Part shown: piece after piece, positions 18,508 to 30,364 of the stretch
Position numbering within the stretch: position 1 is the stretch's first letter
Layout of the letters: each line of letters opens with the position of its first letter
Assembly (NCBI RefSeq): GCF_007896845.1
Contig: NZ_VOHS01000005.1
Coordinates: 124,001 to 188,000, forward strand
From: Chitinophaga pinensis
Lineage (GTDB): Bacteria > Bacteroidota > Bacteroidia > Chitinophagales > Chitinophagaceae
Direction of reading: 5' to 3'
DNA length: 64,000 nucleotides
Notes under the pieces: generated by a model
What the model was told of the DNA's origin: nothing
Database searches by the model: none
Seen by the model: the letters and a program-made list of their open reading frames with translations, nothing else
Translations under genes and position numbers: made by a program

Positions 18508-19131
18508 TTATTTTTTCTCAGATGCTTCTTTGCTTGCTTCGTTTAAGCCCTTAATTACTTCATTAGTAATGTCATACTTCTCATCTTTGTATAAAACGTT
18601 GCTGGCGCCTGTACGATATGACAGGATATAGGCATAACGTTTATCGGCGTTGTATTTAGCCAGGAAGTCATTCAGTCTCTTCTGCAGCTCTTCATTGAAC
18701 TTATTCTCCTGTTCAGCATACTCAGAACGCATGTTCTGTGCTTTACCTTCCAGTTGTTGTTGTTTGCTATACAAAGCACGCTGTGTTGCTTCACCTTCTG
18801 CCTGTGTTACACTGTTAGCATTTACACGACGTTGGAAATCAGCGGCCTCGTTCTGTAATGCGCGTGCGTTAGCATTTAATTCATTATCAATCGCCTGTTG
18901 TTTCTTCTCGAGTTCTGCTTTCTTTACTTTAAAATAGTCGTAATGAGCTTCAACGGTATCGATATCCACATAAGCAATGATAAAGGCGCTATTAGCAGCA
19001 GCACCGCCATCTTTTGCAGCAGCCGCCGGGCTACTGTTACCCTCATTTTTAGTCTGCTGACAAGCAATAAATGTTCCGGCTGTTAATACCGCTAATAATC
19101 CGCTTTTCACAAATTGTTTAGTAGTGCGCAT
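18508..19131 (-). CDS. OmpH/Skp family periplasmic chaperone-like lipoprotein
   Basis: 207 residues. A signal peptide with Cys at FIACQQTK suggests lipidation. After a low-complexity Ala/Gly linker comes the Skp/OmpH core: IAYVDIDTVEAHYDYF, a long charged coiled coil (about 75-165, KKAELEKKQQAIDNELNA onward), then the C-terminal beta strand YAYILSYRTGASNVLYKDEKYDIT. Skp proteins are trimeric periplasmic holdases that deliver beta-barrel proteins to the outer membrane. The lipobox makes this a membrane-tethered variant, common in Bacteroidota. It is a single-gene unit ending at the hairpin beyond its stop codon. Confidence 0.88.
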   Translation of the reverse strand: MRTTKQFVKSGLLAVLTAGTFIACQQTKNEGNSSPAAAAKDGGAAANSAFIIAYVDIDTVEAHYDYFKVKKAELEKKQQAIDNELNANARALQNEAADFQRRVNANSVTQAEGEATQRALYSKQQQLEGKAQNMRSEYAEQENKFNEELQKRLNDFLAKYNADKRYAYILSYRTGASNVLYKDEKYDITNEVIKGLNEASKEASEKK

Positions 19132-19276
19132 GTTGTTGAGTGGATTTTGAATCCTTGAATACGTTTTAAAATTTGAACGGCTAAAATAAGGTTTTTAGAT
19201 GATTATACTTAGTCCCTCCCTATCTTAACAACACTTTCACATATGAAATTTGCTATACAGGTCATTCTCAGGCGAA

Positions 19277-19999
19277 TTAATGTATAAAAGTGGCGATTTT
19301 AAAGGAGTCCGCCTTCAAAGCATTCCCATATCCGATAAAGGTATATAGCTTCTGATCGTCCACCTGAATGGCCTGTCCGTTGCCATTAAGCGATAGTGTA
19401 GAATCCGGGTAAGTAACAACCAGCGAATGCGGTCCGGTAGGTACATCCACGAAATCAGTAGCCGCCAGATAACTAAGGCGACGGAAATAACGCGCTGTAT
19501 CCTGTCCGGCATCTGAAGTGGTAAATGTTTTGATATCAATTGTCAGCCTGCTGGCACGATTGATATAAGAATCACTCAGATTGATATAGCGCATTTTGCC
19601 AAAACCTACACGGGTACCGCCTAAAGCATCTTCCACCAACAGCGCCTGTGGTACATTATTATTATTTAGCGACAGGAATACGGAATAATAATGTCCATTA
19701 CGGAGACTGATCTGACCAGCTATATAAGGTGAGTCGGGTTGACCCGCCAGACGGATCAGCAGGTCATAGCGTTTTGCTTCGAAAGCGTGATAGCCGGAGC
19801 TTTGTCCATAGGCAAGCTCTGTTGTCATCGTCATCGTATCGATAAGTACGTCAAACAGTTTACCTGGTACTGCCTGAAAGACATTGATATTAGAACTGGT
19901 AACGGGTATAGATTCGTCACTATCCTTATTACAGGCAAAAAAGCCTGCGGTAACAAGTATTAACAATAAATAATAACGCCAGTGCTTCATAATAATCAT
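19277..19999 (-). CDS. DUF4397 domain-containing lipoprotein
   Basis: 240 residues (a start four codons later, MKHWRYY, is equally possible). The signal peptide ends GFFACNKD, a lipobox with acidic residues close by. The DUF4397 segment starts at SNINVFQAVPGKLFDVLIDT, with GYHAFEAKRYDLLIRLAG and YYSVFLSLNNN typical of this Ig-like fold. DUF4397 proteins are often anchored or secreted and of unknown function. It stands alone between the ompH-like gene and the rpoC terminator. Confidence 0.8.
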   Translation of the reverse strand: MIIMKHWRYYLLLILVTAGFFACNKDSDESIPVTSSNINVFQAVPGKLFDVLIDTMTMTTELAYGQSSGYHAFEAKRYDLLIRLAGQPDSPYIAGQISLRNGHYYSVFLSLNNNNVPQALLVEDALGGTRVGFGKMRYINLSDSYINRASRLTIDIKTFTTSDAGQDTARYFRRLSYLAATDFVDVPTGPHSLVVTYPDSTLSLNGNGQAIQVDDQKLYTFIGYGNALKADSFKIATFIH

Positions 20000-20031
20000 C
20001 CGATGATTTTAATTGGCCGAAAGTTACACGT

Positions 20032-20070
20032 AAAAAAAATGTCCCGACGTAGTGCCGGGACATTTTTTTT
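20032..20070. terminator. Terminator at end of rplK-rpoC operon
   Basis: Stem ATGTCCCG/CGGGACAT extended by A/T tails on both sides. It lies 20 bp past the rpoC stop codon and ends the ribosomal protein-RNA polymerase transcript; the structure is symmetric. Confidence 0.9.
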
Positions 20071-20089
20071 ATACATGAGTGTATCTGTT

Positions 20090-23000
20090 CTATTCTTCTT
20101 CGTCAAACTGGAACACTTCTTTAGAAGAGGCCAGGATGTCGTATTCTTCTTTGGAACCTACGATCATGTTTTCGAACTCACGCAGACCAGTACCTGCAGG
20201 GATCAGGTGACCGGTGATCACATTCTCTTTCAGGCCAAGCATGTCATCTATCTTACCGTTGATGGCTGCAGAAGACAGTACTTTGGTTGTTTCCTGGAAG
20301 GATGCGGCAGAAATCCAGCTGTGAGTACCCAGGGACGCTTTCGTGATACCCTGTAACAGCGGGCTGGAGGTAGCCGGTTTTGCATCGCGGAATTCCACCA
20401 GTTTCTTATCTGCGCGGCGCAGCAGGGAGTTTTCTTCCCTTACCTGACGCAGGGTAACGATCTGACCAGCTTTCAGCACGCCAGAGTCACCAGCTTCGGT
20501 AACGACCTTCTTATCAAAGATGTTATCGTTTTCTTCAAAGAATTCGAATTTATCGGTAGTGTCACCTTCCAGGAAGCGGGTATCGCCCGGATCCTCGATG
20601 TTCACTTTACGCATCATCTGACGTACGATTACCTCGATGTGCTTATCGTTGATTTTCACACCCTGTAAGCGGTATACCTCCTGGATCTCATTTACCAGGT
20701 ATTCCTGTACTGCAAACGGTCCTTTGATGGACAGGATGTCAGCCGGAGTGATAGAACCGTCAGACAGTGCAGTACCTGCTTTCACGAAGTCACCGTCCTG
20801 TACCAGGATGTGACGTGTCAATGGCACCAGGTATTTCTTGATGTGACCTTCACGGCTTTCGATGATGATCTCACGGTTACCACGTTTGATGTTACCGAAT
20901 GCAACCACACCATCGATCTCAGATACGATAGCCGGATTGCTTGGGTTACGTGCTTCAAACAGTTCAGTTACACGTGGCAGACCACCCGTGATATCTCTCA
21001 GTTTACCGAGGATACGTGGGATCTTCACGATTACCTGACCAGCTCTCACACCTTCACCTTCTTCGATAACGATGTGGGAACCTACTGGTAAGTTGTAAGA
21101 TTTCACCTCTTTATTACCATCTACATAGATAGACGGGATCTTATTCTTGTCTTTGGTTTCGATAACCACTTTCTCACGGTGACCAGTCTGTTCGTCAGCC
21201 TCTTCACGGAAGGTGATACCTTCGATGATGCTGTCGAAACGGATGGAACCAGCGATTTCAGATACGATAACGGCGTTGTATGGATCCCATGTACAGATCA
21301 TGTCACCTTTTGCAACTTTCTGTCCGTCCTTCACCAGCAGTGTAGAACCGTAAGGAATGTTGTTAGTGATCAGTAATCTGTCATTTTTCACGTCCACGAT
21401 ACGTAATTCACCGGTACGGCCAATTACCACCTGAACTTTTTCACCTTCGTTGTTTTCGTATGTAGTGGTACGCAGACCGTCGAACTGGATAGTACCATCG
21501 AATTTAGCCTGTAAGCCGGTTTCAACAGATGTAGAACCAGCCACACCACCCACGTGGAAGGTACGGAGGGTCAACTGTGTACCAGGTTCACCGATGGACT
21601 GTGCTGCGATGATACCAACTGCATCACCACGCTGGGTGATATAACCCGTAGCGAGGTTTTTACCGTAACATTTCACGCACACACCTCTGCGGCTTTCGCA
21701 GGTCAGTACGGAACGGATTTCAACGGTATCGATCGCGCTGTCTTCGATACGATGAGCGATATCTTCAGTGATCTGAGCACCTGCTTCAACAATGATTTCC
21801 TCTGTATGAGGATCGAATACGTCGTGCAGTGAAGTACGGCCGAGGATACGGTCATACAATGGCTCAACCACCTCTTCATTATCTTTCAGTGCGGAAGTCG
21901 CAATACCACGCAGGGTACCACAATCTTCTTCATTGATTACAACATCCTGCGCAACGTCCACCAGACGACGGGTCAGGTAACCTGCATCCGCCGTTTTCAG
22001 TGCCGTATCCGCAAGACCCTTACGGGCACCGTGCGTAGAGATGAAGTATTCCAATACGTTCAGACCATCTTTAAAGTTGGACAGGATCGGGTTTTCGATG
22101 ATCTCTGAACCGGTAGATCCACTCTTACGCGGTTTAGCCATCAGACCTCTCAGACCAGCCAGCTGTTTAATCTGCTGTTTGGAACCACGCGCACCGGAGT
22201 CAAGCATCATGTACACAGAGTTGAAGCCCTGTTTATCATTTGCCAGTTCACGGATCAGCGTTTCTGTTACTTTGGTATCCACACGAGACCAGATATCAAT
22301 GATCTGGTTATAACGTTCGTTATTCGTGATCAGACCCATGTTATAGTTATCCCATACTTCGTCAACTTCGCTGGCAGCACCATCGATCATGTGCTGTTTC
22401 ACCTCTGGGATGATCAGGTCATTGATGTTGAAGGACAGACCACCACGGAATGCAGTACGGAAACCAAGCTGTTTGATATCATCCAGGAACTTCGCAGTTT
22501 TAGGGATATCAGTATACTTGATGATGTCACCGATGATTTCACGCAGTGATTTCTTTGTCAGCAGTGCGTTCACATAACCAGCTTCTTTTGGAACGTGCTG
22601 GTTAAAGATCACACGACCTACGGTTGTTTCGATCAGTTTGTTCACCAGCTCACCTTTCTCGTCACGAACATTTGCTTTTACGCGGATGTTCGCATGCAGA
22701 TTTACTCTCTGCTCGTTGTAAGCGATGATTACTTCTTCCGCAGAATAGAAGGCTTTACCTTCACCTTCTACTTTTTCGGTAGGGGTAGATTTCTTGCCTT
22801 TAGTGATGTAGTACAGACCAAGTACCATGTCCTGTGAAGGCAGGGTGATTGGCGTACCGTTCTGCGGGTTAAGAATGTTATGTGAAGACAGCATCAGTAA
22901 CTGTGCTTCCAGTATCGCAGCATTGCTCAGCGGTACGTGCACAGCCATCTGGTCACCGTCAAAGTCAGCGTTGAACGCAGAACACACCAGTGGGTGGAGC

Positions 23001-24385
23001 TGGATCGCTTTACCTTCTACCAGTTTAGGCTGGAATGCCTGAATAGACAGACGGTGCAGGGTCGGAGCACGGTTCAGCATTACCGGGTGTCCTTTCAGTA
23101 CATTTTCCAGGATATCCCAAACAACTGCTTCTTTTCTGTCAACCAGCTTTTTAGCTGATTTCACCGTTTTCACGATACCTCTTTCGATCAGTTTACGGAT
23201 GATGAACGGTTTAAACAGTTCAGCAGCCATATCTTTCGGCAGACCACACTCGTGCAGTTTCAGTTCAGGACCTACCACGATAACGGAACGACCGGAGTAG
23301 TCCACACGTTTACCTAACAGGTTCTGACGGAAACGACCTTGTTTACCTTTCAGTACGTCAGACAGGGATTTCAGTGCACGACCACCTTCTGCTTTTACCG
23401 CATTTGATTTACGGGAGTTATCGAAGAGGGAGTCAACTGCTTCCTGCAGCATACGTTTTTCGTTACGTAAGATCACCTCTGGCGCCTTGATCTCGATCAG
23501 ACGTTTCAGACGGTTGTTACGGATGATCACCCTGCGGTACAGGTCGTTCAGGTCAGAAGACGCGAAACGGCCACCATCCAATGGAACTAACGGACGCAGT
23601 TCTGGTGGTACTACAGGGATGTATTGCATTACCATCCATTCAGGACGGTTTTCAACACGACCATTTGCTTCACGGAAAGCTTCCACCACGCTCAGACGTT
23701 TCAGCGCTTCCGCTTTACGTTGCTGGCTGGTTTCAGTTGCCGCCTGGTTACGCAGCTGGTAAGAAAGGCTATCCAGATCGATTCTGGCCAGCATCATTTC
23801 TACCGCTTCAGCACCCATTTTAGCGATGAACTTGTTTGGATCCTCGTCAGGCAACAGCTGGTTGTCTTTCGGCAGGGTATCCAGTATATCAAGATATTCT
23901 TCTTCAGTTAACAGATCGCCATAGTTCAGGCCTTTCTCCTGTTTGGCGCCTGCCTGTATGATCACGTACCTTTCGTAGTAAACGATGGTTTCGAGTTTTT
24001 TAGAACTCATACCCAACAGGTAACCGATCTTATTTGGCAATGATTTGAAGTACCAGATGTGAACAACAGGCACAACCAGACGGATGTGACCCATTCTTTC
24101 GCGACGTACTTTTTTCTCAGTTACCTCCACACCGCAACGGTCGCACACGATACCCTTATAACGGATACGTTTGTATTTTCCGCAATAGCACTCATAGTCC
24201 TTTACGGGGCCGAAGATCCTTTCACAGAATAAACCATCACGCTCCGGCTTGTAAGTACGGTAGTTGATGGTTTCCGGCTTCAGCACTTCCCCGTATGAGC
24301 GCTCCAGAATTGAATCCGGAGAAGCCAGACTGATGGTAATGCTGCTAAAGTTTGATTTAGGACGATTTTCTTTCTTGATGGCCAT
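20090..24385 (-). CDS. rpoC: DNA-directed RNA polymerase subunit beta-prime
   Basis: 1431 residues, typical for Bacteroidota. The N-terminal zinc ribbon has Cys66, Cys68, Cys81 and Cys84. The absolutely conserved Mg2+-binding NADFDGD is near residue 470, and the bridge and trigger helix region follows, with [20 protein letters not shown]. The second zinc site has [11 protein letters not shown]. The subunit forms the active site and clamp of RNA polymerase with RpoB. It is last in the operon, after a 144-bp spacer from rpoB carrying two hairpins, and ends at a strong terminator. No SD-like sequence precedes the ATG, as usual in this phylum. Confidence 0.99.
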   Translation of the reverse strand: MAIKKENRPKSNFSSITISLASPDSILERSYGEVLKPETINYRTYKPERDGLFCERIFGPVKDYECYCGKYKRIRYKGIVCDRCGVEVTEKKVRRERMGHIRLVVPVVHIWYFKSLPNKIGYLLGMSSKKLETIVYYERYVIIQAGAKQEKGLNYGDLLTEEEYLDILDTLPKDNQLLPDEDPNKFIAKMGAEAVEMMLARIDLDSLSYQLRNQAATETSQQRKAEALKRLSVVEAFREANGRVENRPEWMVMQYIPVVPPELRPLVPLDGGRFASSDLNDLYRRVIIRNNRLKRLIEIKAPEVILRNEKRMLQEAVDSLFDNSRKSNAVKAEGGRALKSLSDVLKGKQGRFRQNLLGKRVDYSGRSVIVVGPELKLHECGLPKDMAAELFKPFIIRKLIERGIVKTVKSAKKLVDRKEAVVWDILENVLKGHPVMLNRAPTLHRLSIQAFQPKLVEGKAIQLHPLVCSAFNADFDGDQMAVHVPLSNAAILEAQLLMLSSHNILNPQNGTPITLPSQDMVLGLYYITKGKKSTPTEKVEGEGKAFYSAEEVIIAYNEQRVNLHANIRVKANVRDEKGELVNKLIETTVGRVIFNQHVPKEAGYVNALLTKKSLREIIGDIIKYTDIPKTAKFLDDIKQLGFRTAFRGGLSFNINDLIIPEVKQHMIDGAASEVDEVWDNYNMGLITNNERYNQIIDIWSRVDTKVTETLIRELANDKQGFNSVYMMLDSGARGSKQQIKQLAGLRGLMAKPRKSGSTGSEIIENPILSNFKDGLNVLEYFISTHGARKGLADTALKTADAGYLTRRLVDVAQDVVINEEDCGTLRGIATSALKDNEEVVEPLYDRILGRTSLHDVFDPHTEEIIVEAGAQITEDIAHRIEDSAIDTVEIRSVLTCESRRGVCVKCYGKNLATGYITQRGDAVGIIAAQSIGEPGTQLTLRTFHVGGVAGSTSVETGLQAKFDGTIQFDGLRTTTYENNEGEKVQVVIGRTGELRIVDVKNDRLLITNNIPYGSTLLVKDGQKVAKGDMICTWDPYNAVIVSEIAGSIRFDSIIEGITFREEADEQTGHREKVVIETKDKNKIPSIYVDGNKEVKSYNLPVGSHIVIEEGEGVRAGQVIVKIPRILGKLRDITGGLPRVTELFEARNPSNPAIVSEIDGVVAFGNIKRGNREIIIESREGHIKKYLVPLTRHILVQDGDFVKAGTALSDGSITPADILSIKGPFAVQEYLVNEIQEVYRLQGVKINDKHIEVIVRQMMRKVNIEDPGDTRFLEGDTTDKFEFFEENDNIFDKKVVTEAGDSGVLKAGQIVTLRQVREENSLLRRADKKLVEFRDAKPATSSPLLQGITKASLGTHSWISAASFQETTKVLSSAAINGKIDDMLGLKENVITGHLIPAGTGLREFENMIVGSKEEYDILASSKEVFQFDEEE

Positions 24386-24433
24386 TGTATGTTGTTTAAA
24401 GAAAATTCACATGTAATTCAGTGCGCGGGTCAT

Positions 24434-24508
24434 AGACAAGTCCATGGACCGTGTCTGACTATCTAAAGCCTAAGGCCCATAGTCCCAGGCGGCTGCCAGG
24501 GACTATGG
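24434..24508 (-). promoter_or_regulatory. Paired hairpins in the rpoB-rpoC spacer
   Basis: Hairpin A (24434-24456): AGACA, GTCC/GGAC and TGTCT form a near-palindrome. Hairpin B (24477-24508): 10-bp stem CCATAGTCCC/GGGACTATGG plus three inner G-C pairs around a 4-nt loop. Neither has a T tract, so they are unlikely to be terminators. They may be RNase processing or mRNA stability elements between the two polymerase genes. Confidence 0.5.
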
Positions 24509-24529
24509 ACCATCACTTATGGACAAATA

Positions 24530-27500
24530 TTAATCAAATTTCAAATCCAGACCCAGACCACGGAGCTCATGTATCAATACATTGAAGGACTCCGGTACGC
24601 CTGCTTTCGGTATGTTATCGCCTTTAACGATAGACTCATATGCTTTGGCACGGCCTACAATGTCATCAGACTTAATGGTTAACAGTTCCTGCAGGATATT
24701 GGATGCACCATATGCTTCCAGTGCCCACACCTCCATCTCACCAAAACGCTGACCACCGAACTGCGCCTTACCACCCAACGGCTGCTGTGTGATGAGACTG
24801 TATGGTCCGATAGAACGGGCGTGCATTTTGTCATCAACCATGTGGCTCAATTTCAGCATGTAGATAACACCCACGGTAGCTTTCTGGTGGAAACGCTCAC
24901 CGGTTTCGCCATCATACAGATAAGTATGGCCAAAGCTTGGTAAACCTGCTTCGTCGATATATTCGGCTATTTCTTCAGTAGTAGCACCGTCGAAGATAGG
25001 TGTCGCAAATCTTACACCGAGTTTCAGACCAGCCCAACCCAGTACAGTTTCGTAAATCTGACCAAGGTTCATACGGGAAGGTACGCCCAATGGGTTCAGT
25101 ACGATATCTACCGGTGTACCGTCTTCCAGGAATGGCATATCTTCATCACGAACGATCTTCGCAACGATACCCTTGTTACCGTGACGACCCGCCATCTTAT
25201 CACCCACTTTCAGCTTACGTTTGCTGGCCAGATAAACTTTAGCCAGTTTCAGTACGCCTGCTGGTAACTCATCACCGATAGAGATGTTGAACTTCTCACG
25301 TTTGTAACGTCCGAGTTCTTCATTGTACTTGATGTTGTAGTTATGCAACAGTGTGTTGATCTGATCGTTGGTTACCTCGTCGGTAGTCCAGCCGAGCGGA
25401 TTCACATTCTGGAAGTCGATGTTTGCCAGATTCTTGGAAGAGAATTTAGAACCTTTGGAGATCAGTACTTCACCGTAAGTGTTGGTGATACCCTGAGAAG
25501 TTTTATCCTTCAGGAGTGTCAGCAATTTACCCATGAGTACTTCCAGCAGGTCTTCTTCATTCTTCTGGTGTACTTTTTCAAGTTTCTCCAATGCCGCTTT
25601 TTCACGGGTCTTAGAGTTCTTGTCTTTCTTGGCGCGGCTGAACAATTTCTTGTCGATTACCACACCTTCTGTGCTTGGAGGTGCCTTCAGGGAAGCATCT
25701 TTCGCATCAGAAGCCTTATCACCGAAGATCGCACGGAGCAGTTTTTCTTCAGGAGAAGGATCAGATTCACCACGAGGAGTGATCTTACCGATCAGGATGT
25801 CACCTTCTTTGATGTGTGCACCAACACGGATGATACCGTTCTGATCCAGATCTTTGGTTGCTTCCTCACTTACGTTTGGAATATCTGGTGTCAGTTCTTC
25901 TTCACCCAGTTTAGTATCACGTACTTCCAGTTCGTATTCATCGATGTGGATAGAAGTGAAGAGGTCTTCACGTCCTACACGCTCAGAGATTACGATCGCA
26001 TCCTCGAAGTTGTAACCTTTCCATGGCATGAACGCCACTTTCATGTTACGACCCAGTGCCAATTCACCACCACGTGTAGCGTAACCTTCTGTCAGGAAGT
26101 CGCCAAACACGAGCTGCTGCCCTTTCTTCACTGCAGGACGCAGGTTGATACAGGTGCTCTGGTTGGTTTTAACGAATTTGGTCAGCTGATATATTTTCAG
26201 GTCATCCTCAAAGGAAACCAGTTTCTGCATTTCATCACGCTCGTAACGAACATGAATTTCGTTTGCATCCACGAATTCAACCACACCTTTACCTTCAGAA
26301 GTGATCTGCAGACGGGAGTCGCGTGCAGCCTTTCCTTCCAGACCGGTACCTACGATAGGCACCTGTGGGTTGATCAATGGAACTGCCTGACGTTGCATGT
26401 TCGATCCCATCAACGCACGGTTGGCGTCATCATGCTCGAGGAACGGAATCAGGGAAGCACTCAGACCAACGATCTGGTTAGGTGCAACGTCCATGTATTC
26501 CACTTCTTCTCTGTCGAGGATAGGGAAGTCACCGGTTTCACGGGATTTCACCTTATCATTTACAAAGTGACCTTCTTCGTCGAGTGGCGCGTTTGCCTGT
26601 GCGATCTTTACAGAATCTTCTTCTTCAGCACTCAGGAAGCGTACATTATCCATGTCAACTTTACCTTCATTCACCTTACGGTAAGGTGTTTCGATAAAGC
26701 CCATGTCGTTTACTTTCGCGTGTACGCAAAGTGTAGAGATCAGACCGATGTTCGGACCTTCCGGTGTTTCGATCGTACAAAGACGGCCGTAGTGGCTATA
26801 GTGTACGTCACGCACCTCGAAACCTGCTCTTTCACGGCTAAGACCGCCGGGACCGAGGGCGGAGATACGACGCTTGTGCGTGATCTCAGACAACGGGTTC
26901 GTCTGATCCAGGAACTGGCTCAGCTGGCTGGTACCGAAGAAGGAGTTGATTACAGAAGAAAGTGTTCTTGCATTGATCAGATCTACCGGCGTAAATACCT
27001 CATTATCACGAACGTTCATTCTCTCACGGATGGTACGGGCCATACGGGCCAGACCAACACCAAACTGCGCATATAACTGTTCGCCCACGGTACGCACCCT
27101 ACGGTTACTCAGGTGATCGATATCATCGATCTCCGCTTTACTGTTGGTGAGCTGTACCAGGTATTTAATGATCGCGATGATGTCTTCTTTGGTCAACACT
27201 TTCATGTTGAGCGGCGTAGGCAGACCGAGTTTTCTGTTGATCTTATAGCGACCAACATCACCCAGGTCATAACGCTTGTCAGAGAAGAACAATTTATCGA
27301 TGATACCCCTTGCTGTTTCATCATCCGGCGCATCGGCACCACGCAATTGGCGGTAGATGTGCTGAACGGCTTCCAGTTCGGAGTTAGATGTATCTTTATT
27401 TAAAGTATTGTAGATAATTGAGAAGTCGCCGCTCACCTCCTCTTTCTGCACAAACACGCTTTTCACGCCCATATCCACGATGGTTTCGATATTCGCTTCA

Positions 27501-28339
27501 TCGAGGATACTATCACGCTCGAGCATGATCTCATTACGTTCAATGCTCACCACCTCACCGGTATCTTCATCTACGAAATCTTCCACCCAGCTTCTGAGTA
27601 CGCGTGCACCCAGCTTCTTACCGGCGTATTTTTCCAGGCTCTTCTTATCTGCTTTCACCTCGTCAGCCATTCCGAAGAGCTGGAGGATATCTTTATCTGT
27701 CTCGTAGCCAATCGCACGCAGCAGGGTAGTTACAGGGAACTTCTTCTTACGGTCGATATAAGCATACATTACGTTGTTTATGTCGGTTGCAAACTCCATC
27801 CAGGCCCCTTTGAACGGAATCACTCTTGCAGAGTAGATTTTCGTACCGTTTGGATGTATGGATTGTCCGAAGAATACACCAGGAGAACGGTGGAGTTGGG
27901 ATACAACCACGCGCTCCGCGCCATTAATCACGAATGTACCTCTAGGAGTCATGTAGGGTATATTCCCGAGGAATACATCCTGCACAATCGTCTGGAAGTC
28001 AACGTGCTCCTCATCGTTACAGCTCAGGCGTAATTTAGCCTTCAGCGGTACAGAATAGGTAAGCCCACGTTCAATACATTCCTCTATCGTATATCGCGGA
28101 GGGTCTACAAAGTAGTCCAGAAACTCCAGATTGAAGATATTGCGGGTATCTGTAATCGGGAAGTTCTCCTTGAATACTTTAAAAAGGCCTTCATTGTTAC
28201 GTTTGTCTGGTGTGGTTTCTAACTGGAAGAAATCCTTGAAAGATTGGATTTGGATAGCCAACAGATCCGGTGTCTCAGTAACTTGTTTGATCTTTCCAAA
28301 ATTTACTCTTTCGTTTGCTTGGGCTTTTTTTAGAGACAT
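24530..28339 (-). CDS. rpoB: DNA-directed RNA polymerase subunit beta
   Basis: 1269 residues. The rifampicin-binding region (about residues 460-510) reads [18 protein letters not shown] followed by [20 protein letters not shown], so the Asp, His and Ser positions most often changed in resistance are wild type. The switch and active-site segment [17 protein letters not shown] is near residue 1050, and the C-terminus pairs with beta-prime. It follows rplL after a 245-bp spacer that carries hairpins. A 577-codon frame antisense to this gene is a composition artefact and was not annotated. Confidence 0.99.
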   Translation of the reverse strand: MSLKKAQANERVNFGKIKQVTETPDLLAIQIQSFKDFFQLETTPDKRNNEGLFKVFKENFPITDTRNIFNLEFLDYFVDPPRYTIEECIERGLTYSVPLKAKLRLSCNDEEHVDFQTIVQDVFLGNIPYMTPRGTFVINGAERVVVSQLHRSPGVFFGQSIHPNGTKIYSARVIPFKGAWMEFATDINNVMYAYIDRKKKFPVTTLLRAIGYETDKDILQLFGMADEVKADKKSLEKYAGKKLGARVLRSWVEDFVDEDTGEVVSIERNEIMLERDSILDEANIETIVDMGVKSVFVQKEEVSGDFSIIYNTLNKDTSNSELEAVQHIYRQLRGADAPDDETARGIIDKLFFSDKRYDLGDVGRYKINRKLGLPTPLNMKVLTKEDIIAIIKYLVQLTNSKAEIDDIDHLSNRRVRTVGEQLYAQFGVGLARMARTIRERMNVRDNEVFTPVDLINARTLSSVINSFFGTSQLSQFLDQTNPLSEITHKRRISALGPGGLSRERAGFEVRDVHYSHYGRLCTIETPEGPNIGLISTLCVHAKVNDMGFIETPYRKVNEGKVDMDNVRFLSAEEEDSVKIAQANAPLDEEGHFVNDKVKSRETGDFPILDREEVEYMDVAPNQIVGLSASLIPFLEHDDANRALMGSNMQRQAVPLINPQVPIVGTGLEGKAARDSRLQITSEGKGVVEFVDANEIHVRYERDEMQKLVSFEDDLKIYQLTKFVKTNQSTCINLRPAVKKGQQLVFGDFLTEGYATRGGELALGRNMKVAFMPWKGYNFEDAIVISERVGREDLFTSIHIDEYELEVRDTKLGEEELTPDIPNVSEEATKDLDQNGIIRVGAHIKEGDILIGKITPRGESDPSPEEKLLRAIFGDKASDAKDASLKAPPSTEGVVIDKKLFSRAKKDKNSKTREKAALEKLEKVHQKNEEDLLEVLMGKLLTLLKDKTSQGITNTYGEVLISKGSKFSSKNLANIDFQNVNPLGWTTDEVTNDQINTLLHNYNIKYNEELGRYKREKFNISIGDELPAGVLKLAKVYLASKRKLKVGDKMAGRHGNKGIVAKIVRDEDMPFLEDGTPVDIVLNPLGVPSRMNLGQIYETVLGWAGLKLGVRFATPIFDGATTEEIAEYIDEAGLPSFGHTYLYDGETGERFHQKATVGVIYMLKLSHMVDDKMHARSIGPYSLITQQPLGGKAQFGGQRFGEMEVWALEAYGASNILQELLTIKSDDIVGRAKAYESIVKGDNIPKAGVPESFNVLIHELRGLGLDLKFD

Positions 28340-28511
28340 ATTCGAAGTTAGCAGTTATATTAACTTATATAATATTGTGAAGTAAATCACAACATGAATC
28401 GGGGAAATTAAGACATCTTTGCCAAATACCCTCAAAATTTCTGTCTTCGCTTGTTGTGTCAGACTCCACCGTCCTGGTGATTTCCTCTTATTGACGCTCC
28501 AAAAAGACACT

Positions 28512-28558
28512 TTCCCAAAGGGAAGAAGGCCAAAAGTGCCAGAAGCACTTTTGACCTT
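28512..28558 (-). promoter_or_regulatory. Hairpins in the rplL-rpoB spacer (possible attenuator)
   Basis: Two stems lie shortly after the rplL stop. In transcription order the first is a 14-position stem 28526-28539/28545-28558 (AAGGCCAAAAGTGC with one wobble mismatch) and the second a short TTCCC/GGGAA stem. The downstream sequence is only moderately T-rich. In E. coli a partial terminator at the same place lowers rpoBC relative to rplL; the same role here is inference. Confidence 0.5.
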
Positions 28559-28584
28559 TATAAAGAGGTATCTTTAAGCAAAGA

Positions 28585-28959
28585 CTACTGAATTTCAACT
28601 TCAGCACCAGCTTCTGTCAGCTTAGCTTTCAGATCTTCTGCTTCAGCTTTGGAAACGCCTTCTTTCAGAGACTTAGGAGCACCGTCTACCAGTTCCTTAG
28701 CTTCTTTCAGACCAAGACCAGTCAGGTCTTTAACGATCTTAACTACGTTCAGTTTGCTAGCACCTGCATTTTTCAGGATAACGTTGAAGGCAGTTTTTTC
28801 TTCAGCAGCAGCAGCGCCGTCGCCACCACCTGCAGCAACTACAACTGCAGCAGCAGCTGGTTCGATGCCGTATTCGCTTTTCAGGAAATCTGCGAGTTCC
28901 TGAACTTCCTTAACAGTTAAACTTACTAATTGTTCGGCTAATGCTTTAACGTCTGCCAT
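28585..28959 (-). CDS. rplL: 50S ribosomal protein bL12 (L7/L12)
   Basis: 124 residues, standard length. The N-terminal dimerisation region ([20 protein letters not shown]) is followed by an Ala/Gly-rich hinge (about 35-52) and the C-terminal factor-binding domain, with [20 protein letters not shown] and [11 protein letters not shown]. It forms the multimeric stalk with L10, recruiting EF-Tu and EF-G. It is 96 bp downstream of rplJ and followed by the hairpin-bearing spacer to rpoB. Confidence 0.99.
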   Translation of the reverse strand: MADVKALAEQLVSLTVKEVQELADFLKSEYGIEPAAAAVVVAAGGGDGAAAAEEKTAFNVILKNAGASKLNVVKIVKDLTGLGLKEAKELVDGAPKSLKEGVSKAEAEDLKAKLTEAGAEVEIQ

Positions 28960-29055
28960 TGTATAGTGTTTTTAAGAATTTTAAGTATTGTAATTATTTA
29001 TATTGTGACTTGGAAGCCAGTGTTGTTATATAAGCCGGTAAAGGCTTTTAGCTGA

Positions 29056-29589
29056 TTACTCAGCAGCAGGTGCTTCAACTTCTGCACCAGCGCCTTCTTT
29101 CTTAGCTTTTTCAAGCAAGCCAGCGAGTACGCGTTTTGCAGGAGATTGCAACAGACCAATAACGTCTCCGATGAGTTCGTTTTTGGTTTTGATTTTCACC
29201 AGGTTAGCCAGTTGAGCATCACCAGTGTAAATTTCATCACCTACGAAAGCAGCTTTCAGCTCAGGTTTCTCAACCTTCTTGTTTTCCTTACGGAAAGCAG
29301 AGATGATCAGTGCTGGTTCTTTCGGGCTGTCAGAGAACATCAGGGCAGTTACGCCATTCAGTGCATCATAGATACCGGTGTATTTCTCAGCATCCAGAGA
29401 TTCCAACGCCTTGCGGATCAGGGTGTTTTTAGCCACCTTCATTTCCACGTTCTTGTCGAAACAAACCCTTCTCAGGTTGTTCACCTGTGCAACGGTCAGA
29501 GACTCGGTGTTGGTGATGTAGAAGTTGTTATATTGAGAGAACTTACTTTTCAGCAGTTCAATCACGTCATTTTTTTGATCTTTGTTCAT
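29056..29589 (-). CDS. rplJ: 50S ribosomal protein uL10
   Basis: 177 residues. The N-terminal rRNA-binding domain includes the NNLRRVCFDKNVEMKVAKNTL block. The C-terminal helix, which binds L12 dimers (PAKRVLAGLLEKAKKE), ends in a short Ala/Glu tail. It is the scaffold of the L12 stalk and, in other bacteria, with L12 autoregulates translation of rplJL. The 40-bp rplA-rplJ gap is too short for the large E. coli-type leader, so any autoregulation must use a smaller structure or include rplA. Confidence 0.99.
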   Translation of the reverse strand: MNKDQKNDVIELLKSKFSQYNNFYITNTESLTVAQVNNLRRVCFDKNVEMKVAKNTLIRKALESLDAEKYTGIYDALNGVTALMFSDSPKEPALIISAFRKENKKVEKPELKAAFVGDEIYTGDAQLANLVKIKTKNELIGDVIGLLQSPAKRVLAGLLEKAKKEGAGAEVEAPAAE

Positions 29590-29629
29590 AGCTTTTTGTC
29601 AGTTTGTTGATCTGCCAACCGGCCAATCA

Positions 29630-30319
29630 TTAGTTTTGAACTGATTTTGTGTCAACTGTAATGCTCGGGCTCATTGTGCTCGCCATTGACAGTCCTTTCA
29701 GGTAAGTACCTTTCGCTGTAGCTGGTTTCAGCTTAATGATAGCGTTGATCAGCTCCTGAGAGTTCTGCTCAAGCTTATCAGAAGCGAAGGAAACGCGACC
29801 AATAGAAGCGTGAATGATACCTGCCTTATCCACTTTGAAGGTGATTTTACCACCTTTAACCTCATTAACAGCAGCTGCTACATCATTAGTAACAGTACCT
29901 GTTTTAGGGTTAGGCATCAGGTTACGTGGACCCAGGATCTTACCCAGTTTACCGATTTTCGGCATTACAGCAGGCGTAGCTACGATAACGTCGATATCAG
30001 TCCAACCAGCTTCGATCTTCTGGATAAACTCGTCCAGACCAACATGATCAGCACCAGCCTCTTTTGCAGCAGCTTCTTTATCAGGAGTGCAAAGAACCAG
30101 TACACGTTTAGTTTTACCAGTACCGTGGGGAAGCGTTACGGAACCACGGATAGCCTGGTCTGCTTTCTTGGGATCAACGCCCAGACGGATATGAATATCG
30201 ACAGAGCTGTCGAATTTAGTGCAGTTAATATCTTTTACAAGTGCGGAAGCTTCTTTCAGGCTGTAAACCTTGTTTTTGTCCACCTTTGTATCGGCTGCTT
30301 TTCTTTTCTTAGTTGCCAT
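29630..30319 (-). CDS. rplA: 50S ribosomal protein uL1
   Basis: 229 residues. Two-domain L1: [15 protein letters not shown], the [18 protein letters not shown] signature and the [20 protein letters not shown] strand are all present. It binds 23S rRNA at the L1 stalk and in many bacteria represses its own rplK-rplA mRNA. It lies 45 bp after rplK. Confidence 0.99.
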   Translation of the reverse strand: MATKKRKAADTKVDKNKVYSLKEASALVKDINCTKFDSSVDIHIRLGVDPKKADQAIRGSVTLPHGTGKTKRVLVLCTPDKEAAAKEAGADHVGLDEFIQKIEAGWTDIDVIVATPAVMPKIGKLGKILGPRNLMPNPKTGTVTNDVAAAVNEVKGGKITFKVDKAGIIHASIGRVSFASDKLEQNSQELINAIIKLKPATAKGTYLKGLSMASTMSPSITVDTKSVQN

Positions 30320-30364
30320 TGCAAAATGTTTTAAAAGTTAACCTGCTTGTACAGGGTGACACAA

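Noticed and set aside
25343-27076. 577-codon open frame antisense to rpoB
   Set aside because: It mirrors rpoB codons in the complementary frame. Composition is rich in Phe, Val, Thr and Cys without any recognisable domain, as expected for a shadow of a biased-codon gene.
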